From Dastarcus helophoroides (taxonomy: Eukaryota; Arthropoda; Insecta; Coleoptera; Bothrideridae), in NCBI GenBank assembly GCA_028583605.1, contig CM053337.1:23794162-23858161 (forward strand): a DNA stretch of 64,000 bases, given 5' to 3'. Of this stretch, positions 23,301-35,300 are shown one piece after another (position 1 is the stretch's first letter; the number at the start of each line of letters is the position of its first letter). Under the pieces are notes generated by a model. It saw nothing but the letters and a program-made list of their open reading frames with translations, was not told the origin of the DNA and did not search any database. The position numbers and the translations under genes are program-made.

Positions 23301-26300
23301 TGTTATAAATTTTTCGGTTTTTTTTTAAATAACGACTTTCCCTTCATAATTCTTATTTTCACTGTTTGTAACAAATTTCGATTGTAAACTCGAAAGTTCA
23401 GGAAATTTTGTATTTTAATATACTTTCAACTTTTTTTCTCAAAAATTCGATTTCAATTTTCACTAGTGGTTCGCTTAAAAACTCAAAGTTTCTTCCTTTG
23501 TTTGAACCTTTGGTTTGATATGTATTTTTGAAATTTCGACTCTTGAAAATTTTTTATAAACTTTGAGTTATATTAAAATTTCGACCTTTTTCTCAAATTT
23601 CAACATTTTCACTTTTAATATTGTTCTTTTTTCGAGTAGCTTTTCTTATAAATTTTAAATTTCTTTTGTAATATTGCTGACCACGACCCTGCCTTTTCTT
23701 GGGAATTGTGGTTTTGACCGTTTAGTGCTTTTTTGAGTATTTTGCCTTTTTGGTGTCTTTTTTAGCTACTCGCTTTTGCCTAATTTAACATTTTATTCAC
23801 CTTTTTCCCTTAATTTGATCATGCCTAAAATCCGGTCTCTAGTGAATATAAATACAACTAAAGCAAAATTTGTTAGCGATATTCGCCTTCGATAAATACT
23901 TAACTGATTACTATAAGGATTTGAGTAGTTAGATATTGTTTAATCGACTATTTTGTTATTAATGCTTGCCCGTTATTATAGATTAATTCTGGTAAAGTCC
24001 CAAAATTTCCTATATGTAGGCGAAGGTAGCGCAAGAATATTTATGAGAGTTGATAGCCAAAATTGCATATGTCAAACTGACGAGATCTAATAAGATAGAA
24101 ATCGTTCTAAAGAAAACTCAATACCATTTGTCTGAACGTTGTAAATCCATTGAAAATTTAAATTGTTTTCATCTTGTACTTACAAGTTCAATTCTACAAA
24201 ATTTGTACCCCAACATAGACATCGTTCCAGTTTAAACGGATTATTTTAACTTAACGGCTTCTACTTGAACGTTTAAGAAGCTAAGTGGTTAAATGTCCCC
24301 GTCCCCGAAGGCAGTCCATAAATATTATTTAAGGTGAAAGATGCTATTCGATAACAGTAATCAGGATTTATATCTTACGATTTCCATTTCGATGTAATCA
24401 TTGGATGTGCCGCTGACTATTCTCAGTAGGACCGCGTCCGCCTTCGTCGTAATAAATCCTAGAGCGATGGTGTCTTCTTGCATTTCCGGTCTGTTATCCT
24501 CCGGAAACGTGTAAGTTATTATGCCCCTGTTGGGGCCGAATTCGTACGATACTGATTCTGAAAGGAAAAACCACTGCATAAGCGAAGTATGGATGTATGT
24601 GTATTGAAACAAAATGTAATTATAAAATTTAGTTGGGAATTTTCTAGAAAATTTGATAAGGGGAAGTGGCCGCGATAATAAATCAAACGGCAGATAAGCG
24701 CTCCAGAGATTTCGGCAAACGATAAGCCTTATCTGCGGGGTTTTTCTAGAACCCGAACCGGGAACTATATAAGGCGGTCGCTTTTTCCCCAGAGTAGTTA
24801 GTGAGTTAGTTAGAAGTCAAGGAATAAGTTAGTTAATTAAACAGTGTTAATGAATTGTAGTGTTCCCAGTTCAGTTTTGAAATCAAGTGGTTACAATTCA
24901 TCAAGTGTTAATCATTCTAACCGATAACGCGCAACATCGCATCGTCTGGGGTCCTTAGGAATAAGGCATATTGGTCCTTGGGAACGTGGAAGAATCATAA
25001 TAAGATATGTGAATATCTCGTATTTACAAACTGCACAGTTATTATTAAATTTACTACAAACTTGGAAGACTTATTTCAAGTGCTAAGCAATCTTCCTCAG
25101 CAGAGAACTAATAATTAGAGTTATCTGTTGCTGAGTAGGAGTGCTTAGTACTATAATTACATTTCAGTGTTATATTATCGGTATGGAAAAGAAAGGAGAT
25201 TCAATATAAATAGTTCTGGAGACATATATGTGGTTCATGGGTTATGGATCATTAAAGGTTTATATTAATTTCTCAATGCGGCTTTTCAGTAAGTTATTAT
25301 TACCATCTGAGCAAGTAGGTCCAGTAAATGTCGTCATGTCGCAATCGCAAGTGTAGGAATGCCATTGTTGGACGCAGACTCCACCATTTGCACAGACATT
25401 GTGGCTGCATTTCGCAGATTGTCCTGAAAATAAAGAAAAAGTTGAAATTTCGACCTCAGAGTCGAAATGTTGAGAAAAATATTTCTTATTTTTGATATTT
25501 CCGTGTGTCGTTTGAACACGAAGTTTTAAGCTCAAAGTCAGAATTCCAATACGAAGGTGCCCTTAAATCGATGACGAGCTATCGAAAGGGAAAAATCTGT
25601 ATTTCGACTTTTCATCGAAACATGTTTATGGACAAAAATTCGTTAAAGATGTAAACATTTTTAATTTATATTAGGGCACTGAACCAGAAGACCAGAAGCG
25701 TCGCGTTCGATCTGTCCCCGATTTGAAAAGGATGCAAACCTTTTGAAGAGTTGTTACTTTGGATGAAACTTACAATTAGGAACATTTGTACGACCTAGAC
25801 ACAAAGCAACAATCGGTGGAATGGAGACACTCTGGTTCTTTACGGATTAAAATGTTTCGTGTTCAAAAATCTGCTGCAAATGTTCCTGTTTCAGTTATTT
25901 GGGATTACCATGGAGTAATGATGATTGATTATCTGAATAAGAGTAGAACAATAACTGGTCATTACTATTTGACGTTACTGTCCATTCAACGAAATAAAAT
26001 TAAGAATGAAAGACGCGGAAATTTATCCAAAGTTGTTGTGTGAGTATCCCTCTGAAGATGACAGCTTGGCTATCGAAGCGTGCTAGAGCAACCATAGATG
26101 TGTTTTTTAATCTTTCTTGGTTTCAGGGGGCAATATTTGTACTTCAAATTTTGAAGATAAGCAAGAACCAGTCCGTTCTACTAAGGTTGCTTACAAGAGA
26201 ATGTCTCTGCAAAGAAATCGCGCCTAAGCGCGTGTGTTCAGGTGTTCCCCTAATTTAAACCCCTAAGGCTTTAAATTAGGGGAACACCCCACCCCCCTTT

Positions 26301-29300
26301 AAATGATATATCAGGTCCGGCTCTGTCCAACTATCATCTCTTTCCTCAATTGAAAGAACGTTTAAACTGTTGCAACTTTTCTTCCAACGAAGAGGTTATA
26401 AAAGCTGTGGTTGCAGAGCAAGATAAAACTAGCCTAGTCGCGTTGCAGGTTTGTAATAAATATATTAAATTAAGAGATATGTTGAATAATGAAATACTTC
26501 GGTTTTCAAATTTGGTTTGCTCCTACAGTAGGCTAACAATTTTTCAATACATCCTCGTAGATATTGCTGGATAAAAAAATACTTTCTTTTTTTATTAAAG
26601 GCAAACTTCAAGGTGTTAAACAAATAAAAAACCCCAGAGGCCGCATTAGGGCTTACCTTCGCATCCGGCCGTGACTAGGGAGCTGTGAACGACGGCATCT
26701 TCCATAATGTTCGGTGATTCCCCGTTTAGATCCAATCCCGCTATACATCCCTCGAATCCTTGTCGGGATTTGACGTCCTCTTGAGGCAACTGCGCGTACA
26801 AATCCTTATGTACCCCACCCAGGTAGAGGATTCCGTCTAATTCCAAGTTCCCAGTGCCGTGATTAGTCGCCACGACGATGTCATCGTCTACCATAAGGGT
26901 GTGCTGTTTAGCTGAAGGCCGCCTGATACCCACAGTGTGCCATTTGTTATCATTGAGCTGCGACCTGAAAAAATAACGTTTCAGTTATTCAGTTATTCAA
27001 ACTTTTTGTTTAAAACTAGGGTGGATACTCAAAGGAAGCATTCAGATATTAGAGTAGACACCCATAGAATCAATGGGAGTCCCAATTTGGTTTTTCTTGT
27101 TAATAGAGTCACACTAACATTATATAATAATAGCTTCCTTTGCAGCGCTTTTCAGCGCTATGGGAGATAATAGCAGGTATGAGCTGCTATTGCTTGGGCT
27201 GAACGGCATACGAGAAAGGCAGTGTGGCCGTCACTGCGCTTCAGCCGCCCATTATTACCTCGAGTTACACCCGAGTACTCATTTGATCGTAAGGCTGAGT
27301 TGATCTTGGGAACCAGAGCGTTTCTTGAAAATGGGCGGTGGATGAAGCCGCCAGCGGGAATTGAACCCAGCTCTCTTAGTTTGTAGTCCAGCACTCACAC
27401 TACTAGACCACGGTCCCTTTCCACACTAACAATTTATTAACTTAAATTTAGTTTTCAGTGGCGTAGCTGGGAACCAATGAACCTTGTGCAAGAAACTGTT
27501 TAGGGACCTCTATTTCTTAAATATCTCCCAAGAGTTCAAATCTAAATTTAGATTTTTTTTAGAAGGTTAAAACTTCAACTTATATTTTTCTCAAAATTCA
27601 AACCTTATACTTTCAATATTTATTTTTTGTTTTATTTTTAGAATTTTTTATTTGCAATTTAGAATTGTCACATTTTAGAAATTCTGAATTTTCTTTTAAC
27701 ATTTTGGATTTAAGTAACTCCGTAGATAACATTTTATGGAAAAACAAATGCAATACTGATGAACAATCGAATGCCTAACTTTTTAACATAATATTATTTT
27801 GCCTATGGTCCTCCAAGAATTCATTTGTGAATTTTAGAGAATTTTTTATGATCAAAAAACTGAAATATTGATGAACTAGCAAATGTCTAAGCTTTTGGGC
27901 CAAAATTATGTTGGTTAGAATACTCCATGAAAATATTTGCGAATTTAAGAGATAATCTTGTGGAAAAGCGATTGCAATGTTGGTGGACCATCAAAATTTC
28001 AAAAAAAGGTTTCCAAGAAAATAATGAATTCTGTAGAGAAAAAGAAAAAAGTCTCCTAATTAAAATGTGGACTATCGCAATTGGTTGAGGAACCTACAAG
28101 AATTCTTGATGTAGATACCCATCAACCTAATCTATTCGACCTTTTTCTTACAAAGTCTTCACATTCGTATCAAATCACTGTGACATCCGCGCTTGGAAAT
28201 TCTGCTAACAAGCTTGTAGCAGCCGCTCCTTCCCTTCATATACCACCTCCTTCGCTGACACACCCCCGTTGGGTTTGGTACTTTAACTTTGCAAACTGGT
28301 AAGAATTAAGAGACTTTTTGCAAATATATATTTAACCCATTTTCACTGATTACTACATATTTCACCTAAAATCCAAAGATGATGCATATTTTCGCTATAT
28401 TTTCAATATTTTTCGAGGGTTACTGAATAATTGAAGCCTTACTACCCGTTCCGCAATAAGTTCTCTTAAGGAGCTCTTACAGTCAACATTTTTTAGAGTT
28501 TGACATCGGGAAATATGATCAGAAAGTTAACATTATGTTAACACAAATATTTCTTTCGCTAAAGACACCTAACAAAATTATCTTATAAGTATCTGTTAGA
28601 TCTCCGTAATCTGACGACTAAAAAAAGTTATCTAAAAGTTAACACTTCTGTGGCTTTTAAAGCTATGGCTATTGTTACGGTTTATCGGTTCGAATTGATT
28701 AACACGTGAATTGAATAATACCCACTTTATTTTCAAACTCAACTCGGATCACTAGAACTGAACAATTAACTCACTTATTGATTTATAACTGCTAACTCAC
28801 TACTTAACTACACTGACTCTAACTAACTTACTACGAGGGAAAGCCGGCCGCCTTATATAGTTTTGGCCTCCAGGTTCTAGAACAATCCGGCAGATAAGGC
28901 TTATCGTTTGCCGAAATTTCGGGAACGCTTATCTGCCATTTGTTTCGCTATCGCGGCCGCTTTCCCCTTATCAGATCTTTCTAGAAACTTCTTACGCACT
29001 AAATTCTATTCTAAGTTCTATTCTATTTACATTGCGTTACACTATAATGATCTCTTTAAGATATCTTTCTGATTAAAGTGTTGTACGGGTAAGCACTGGG
29101 TGGGACGTTTACTCTCTTTGGTTAGAGCAGTCGATCGAAAATTTTAATTCAATTAGAGGGTACCATTTTTTCTTCAAAATTCTGTTACAACATTTGTCTT
29201 TTATTTTAAAATTTCGAATTTATTTTGAAAATGTGACTTTTTTCTTATCGAAATCGCTCTCCTTAAAATTTCAAATTTATATCTAAAAATTTTTCCTTCT

Positions 29301-32300
29301 TTAAAATATCTATTTCCAAATTCCTTAGTTAAAAATTTCCACAATTTTAAAATCCGCATTTTTGCAAATTTCGACTTCTTTATCAAAGTTTGCTTTTTCC
29401 TCAAAATTTGGTCGATTTTTTGATAAAAAAATAAAGTTTTGAAAGAGTTTTTTTAATTTGTAAATTTGTAGCTAGCAATTTTTTTTTGTAAATTTTAAGG
29501 CTTTCGAGATTTGTTTTCAAAACCAATATTCCGAAAATTCCAACTTGTTTCTCAAAATGTTAACATTTATCTGATTTAAGCGATCAAGAAAAATATTCAA
29601 TCGAAAAATTTCGACTTTTTCTCAAAATTTGTTCATTTTTTCTCCAAATTTAACCAAACTGTGAGATATTTTGAATTTCTACTAAATTCCAATTTTTTCC
29701 TTAAAATTTTTCTCGTAATTTTTTCTTCTTTTTTTGGTAGAACGAACTGGTCCTTGGTTATCTTCAAAAATTGAAATCCAAACCTTGTCCCCTGAGACCA
29801 AGAAGATTAAAAAAACACAACAAAGATTGCTCTAACGCGTTTCGACAACCAAGCTATCATCTTCAAAGAGATACTCTGAAGATATCTCTCTGAAGATGAT
29901 ACTTTGGCTGTCGAAATGCATTAGAGCAACCTTTGTTGTGTTTTTTAGTCTTTTTTGGTTTCAGGGGACAAGATTTGTATTCAGTTTTCGAAATTTTTAT
30001 CTTTTCCTCGCGTTTTTTTATACTTCATTTTTATTTTTGTTAAACTCAATTTTACTCCTCAAAAATTAGTTTTTTCTCGGTATTTGAATTTCTCAAAATT
30101 ATTTGATTTTTCAAAAATATATTTTCAAAATTTGAGCATATATGTGAAATTTCAATTTTTTTCTCGGAATTCGACTTTTTGCCGGAATTTTAATTTTTTT
30201 TCTTAAATTAATCAATTTTTAATGTTGCTTTTATTCCTAAAATTTCATTTTTTTTTTAAATTTGATTTCTTCAGATATCCTTTCTCAGTAGAAGACTTCT
30301 CGAAATTTTGTTATTTTTCCTGTTATTTTTCGTGCTGGCATCAAAATTTTTTCTCTTAATTTTCACGTTTATCTCAAAATTCGGTAATTATTATTTATGG
30401 AACTGAAGACTGCTTCTTCTAAATTGGTATTTTTTTCTTCAAAATTTCGATCTTTTTTTAAATTTCGATCTTTTTTTAAATTTCGATTTTTCTTTAAATT
30501 TCGGTCTTTTTCTAGAAATTCCATTTTTTCCGAAATTTATTTCCGATGATTTGGATTTTTTTCCTTTAAATTCGTCTTTTTCTGGAAATTTCGAAATTTT
30601 TTTCAAAATCGTCTTTTTTGAAATTTCGTCTTTTATGTTAACATCATGTGATTCTAGAAATTTAAACTTTTTTCAAAATGCTTTTTTTTTCAAAATTGGA
30701 CTATATTTTTCAAAATTTAATTTTTTGTGTGGCACATTTTTATTGTTTTCTCGAAATTTTTATTCGAAATACGTCTTTTTTATGGACAATTATTCTCAAA
30801 ATTTGACTATATTTTTCAAAATTTAATTTTCTGTCTCAAATTGTTATTGTTTTCTCAAAGTTTTTGTTCCAAATGCGTATTTTTTGGGGTTTTCGATTTG
30901 TTTTATGTTTCTCGAACCATTTTATTCCAAACACCAACATTTTTCTTAAATTAATTTTCTTTGGAAAATTTCGGATTTTCGACCGATGAGATTTCAAGGT
31001 TCTTTTCTCGAAAATTCACCGTTATTTCGAAATTCCATTACCTTGGATGTTTTTTCTAAAAATTTCGATCTTTTAGAATCTGAATATCTAGAAATGTTGA
31101 CTGGATTCCTAAAGTTTATGAAAATTCATCTTTTGCTCAAAATTTTGATTATTTCTCCTAACGCTTAAAATAGGTGTTTTCCCTATAATACTAGTTTTTG
31201 GTCTTTTCATTAAATTTTTTAAAATCTGTTTGTTTTGTTAAAATAATAATTTTGAAAGAAAAATTTAAATTAAAAAAATGTAACAATTCAGAAGGATTAT
31301 AAATGTCATATTTTAATAAAAATACCAGATTTTAAAAAAATTCCACATAATTAAAAAATGTTGAAATTAAAAGAAATATTTTTAAACAATCAAAGTTCCT
31401 AAAAAGGCAAAATTGAAAAAAATGAAGATTATTAAAAAAGGTTAAAATGTTCAAAAACGATCTAAATTTTCAAAAAAAAATCAATGTTTGGAAATGTTGA
31501 TTGAATACGATGTGTATATAATGATATGATATTTGTCCATATAAATTTTACAAAAGTATCAATCTTGAGAAAAAGTATAAATTTTGCGATGTCCAAATCA
31601 GAAAAAAAAAACAGAAAATTGAATACGAAGTTTTAAAAATCCGAAATTTTAAAAGTCACTCTCTTGAAAAAGTCGAAATTATGAAGTCTTTATTTTGAAT
31701 AAAATGACGAAATTTTCAAAAACATTTAAAATATTCAAAAAAATCTAAATTAAAAAAAAACGACATTTTTCAAGTCTAAATATTGAAAAAAAAGGTGAAA
31801 ATTTTCAAAAAAGACAATTCATTCTAAAACGTGTGTAACTTTCCGCTAAAAATTATAAGAAAAATGTTAAAAAATTCATTCACGATTACAGTCGCAAAAA
31901 AAGAGAAAAGAATTTTTTTTAGGAAAACTGAATATTTTTTGAAGTGTTCCCTTCCTTATTCGAAATTTTTATTTTATTTTACTCAAAATTTCGACTTGAA
32001 TTTCCATTCCATTTATAGAAGAAATATTTTAGAATATTCGAGTTCAAAAATTTTAATAGCAAACTCAAAATTTTGAGAAAAAAGTTCAAATTTCGAGAAA
32101 AACAACAAATTTCAACAGGAAATTTTAATATTTACGCAGTACGAAACTTTTAAATTTGGGTAGTCACATACCAGAAATTTGTCAAAATTGGAAACAAATT
32201 TCTCGAAATTGGGAACAAATTTGTCAAAATTGAAAACAAATTTGTCAAAATTGGAAACAAATTTGTTAAAATTGGAAACAAATTTGTTTAAACTTTAAAA

Positions 32301-35300
32301 AATTCAAAATTTATACAGATTAGAAGCCAATCTATTTAAATTAGAAACAAACTTATTCAAATTTATAACAAATTTGTCTAAATTAGAATCAAACCTATTC
32401 ATATAAGAAGCAAATATGTTAAAGTTACCCCATTTTTATTTCAAGTTGAATATTTTGACACTTTGCGTGCATATTTTGAGCATTTTGCTAGCATATTGCA
32501 TGCATATTTCAAGCTTTTAATGTTGTTTTTTTTCAATTTATTTAACATTTCTTCGGCCCAGTTTGGAAATATTTAAATTTTTATGGTTTGTTGACAATTT
32601 TCTAAACAGTTTTTGAAATGCGACTACGTGATATTTAAATTTATTAAAAACGTCACTTCATGACAGTTCACAAATTAAGAGGTTCTTTTATTTTACATTT
32701 TATTTTATATTTTAATGTTGCATATAATCCGGTCTCTATTCATTACGAATGAATGCTTTTTACTTAAGATGTTATCAACACAATCACCATAGATGTTGCG
32801 ATTCTCTGTAGGAAAAAGTGTCCACTTAAAGATAGACGATTTCTGCATTTTTCAATTATTACACGAGAAAGATTTCAATATTGCTGCACAAGCAAAAATG
32901 ATTAAATTTGGTTCCTTGTAGTAATTGGTATGGAATCTCAATTGTGGGAACTTGAGTTATTCTTGGCTCATTTTTTTAAATTTCTACTTCACACTGTAAA
33001 CAAGAGTAATAAAAAAACTTCTGCAATAATAAAAAAAATATCAATGGGAGCCAAACTCAACTCAACGAAGAGCATGCCGTTTTGAGGGTTGCATTTGCCA
33101 ACCCCTTATTATATGAAATAGAAATACACACCAGTTAGAGGATCTAATGTAAATGTTGATAAAATAAGTTTCGGTCACGGCTGAAATTCGGTTTCTGTTT
33201 CAATTTGGGTCGAAAATATAGTTTTGGTCAGTCCCTAACCAGATACGATTGTTCCTTACGAGTTTTCAGATTGTAAGATGCATACGAGAGTAGCTGGGAC
33301 CATAAGCAATTGTTTGCTCTAGTTGTTATGTTTTAGGTAATTCCTAGGACCGCAGACGTTTCTATAACATTTTAATTAACATAGAATAGTCAATTTGTTA
33401 AACTGTCAGGAAAGAGCAGCTGCGAGCGACATTGGAAATGTAATTAACTACTTAAAGTTTAATTGAAGAGCAACACTAATCTATAAGAGAATAAGAAGCT
33501 TACCGCAATATACAAAGTTTGGATATCACGAAGTATTCTTGTCAAAAAACTTTCTGTATACATACCTTACAGTATCCCTAAGGGTAACAGTGCCGTCTCC
33601 CACGTTAACAACGTAGTTTATATGGCCATCGACCAGCTCGACGGCCACGAAGTCCTCCTTCCTGCCGCCGTTGAACATAATGAGGCCGTTGGGCTCTCTC
33701 GTTTTGAACATAAAGTCGATGTGTATGCTGGAGTAGGCCCTCAGCATCGGAAGTCCGATGAAAGTGTGCTTAGATCGGAAAGTTACCGGTCTATGGAGGT
33801 TATCTGTGGCGTGCTTTTCGAACTTCGCGGCCACCTTGATGCTGGGAAAGCCGGATATCGATTGTTCGCTGCTGGACGCTCGTGCCAATTCGATGTAGGG
33901 TATGTTGTTGAAGTAGAATTGCTGTATTTCGCCGATGAAGTTGGGAACGGTGGTGGTCATGCTAATTTCTTCTTCGAGATGATAAAGCCCTCCCAAGTGG
34001 ATCGAGCGCCATTGCAGGGCGTTGAGCTTGCCCTGGGTTTCGGCTGTAATTCATTTAAAATACAAGCTTTACTAGCACTTGCTTTAGAAGGAACGTTTGC
34101 TTGGTTAAGCAGTTATATTGCTGAGTGTTATATCTTTAAAACTCTTCGTTTAATTATTCATTAGATTGACTTGTTATTCTATTAGTTTTTAAAACCACAT
34201 CCCTTCTAATTAATAAATAAATATGAAAGTGTGTAGGTCTATATATTCGTTACTTTTTCACAGACGAACCAATGAACCGATTTCAGTGAAAATTGGTGTA
34301 GAGATTAGATGAAAACCAGAATAGTCAATTTTTTTTACTGGAAAACCGTTTTCTATAATTGTAAGCGAGAAAATTTTAGGTAAACAGCGTCATGTTTAGT
34401 AGAAGCTCTTCCAGTCCAGTACTAGCTCTTACTAGTAGAGTCCATAATGTCCCAATTGAAGCATTAGTTCAAAGTCACAATATTACCAAATTTTTATGAA
34501 GTTTACATACATTTAAGTTAAGTCGTCAAAAACTTTTAATTGAGACGTCTTGGCATCTTACATTTTTTCGAAAATGAATACACCAAAATCAAACGAATGA
34601 AAAAAAAATTACCTCTTATAGGAGAGTGGTTATCGAGCTGAAGCTTAAGATTAGCGCCTCTTCTGGAGAATCTTACAGTGTGCCATTCGTTATCGTTAAC
34701 GTTTTGTCCTGCTAGCAGAATCTGAAAATATGAAAGGTATCTTTGAAATTACTGATGAAACGTATTTCTGTTTCTTTCACGATTGGAAGAGAAACTGACA
34801 GGAATTGATTTTTATTACTTACAAAAATAAAAGGAAAAATAAATTACGGGCGATCTGAGGTTGGGAAGGGGTAGGGGGTGAGTTTTTAAGGGTAAAAACG
34901 GTTTATTTCGATTTCTGACAAAACTACAAATCCTATGGAAAAAAGTTGAATTGCAAGGTTATAGGTAATAAGAAGATCTACAACTTTTGTATTTACACTT
35001 TTTTAACATAACCTCAAAATTCACGTGAAAAATTCAAAAAACCAGGTTTATGGTTTTTTATTTTTATCTTTTACAAAAAATTTTTTTTTTTACAAAATTT
35101 GGTAAAAACTTACCTTTTTATATCCCAAAGACACTGTAATTTTTTTGATTTAAAATATTTATTTTTTCACCTTATTTTGACTCAATATCGAAAAAGCACC
35201 CAAATTTTCAATCGAAAAATCTCCCGTTTAAATTTTAGCTTTTTTAAAAAAACTCGGTAAGCTTTTTGTTTGTTGAAATGTCTACTTTCTGATGGTGTAA

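Larger units (their letters stand above)
25670..26580 (+). pseudogene. Mariner-family transposase relic, interrupted
   Basis: Two pieces of a mariner transposase on the plus strand. The first (about 25740-26038) contains VTLDET, the first catalytic Asp motif, then [16 protein letters not shown] and [12 protein letters not shown]. The second (about 26325-26570) has [13 protein letters not shown], close to the third-Asp region, and [17 protein letters not shown]. The part carrying the second Asp is missing, replaced by half of foldback D (26041-26195) and more foreign DNA with a perfect hairpin. Stops and frame breaks make it inactive. It belongs to a different mariner lineage from the element at 36874. 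Confidence 0.8.

Noticed and set aside
27340..27421. A functional tRNA gene on the minus strand
   Set aside because: Boxes A and B are there, but the acceptor and anticodon stems do not close, and the unit ends in a SINE body with target duplication.
28673..29041. A paired LTR element with the copy at 24615 (one retrotransposon spanning 24.6-29.0 kb)
   Set aside because: The two LTRs are in opposite orientation, diverged, and separated by neurexin exons. The one at 28673 has its own CTAT target duplication.
32172..32420. A CRISPR-like array (21-bp repeats)
   Set aside because: Contiguous head-to-tail units with no spacers, in a eukaryotic intron: a minisatellite.
33622..34164. 180-codon plus-strand frame
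   Set aside because: It is antisense to the neurexin LNS4/LNS5 exon, which has splice sites, phase and conserved motifs on the minus strand.
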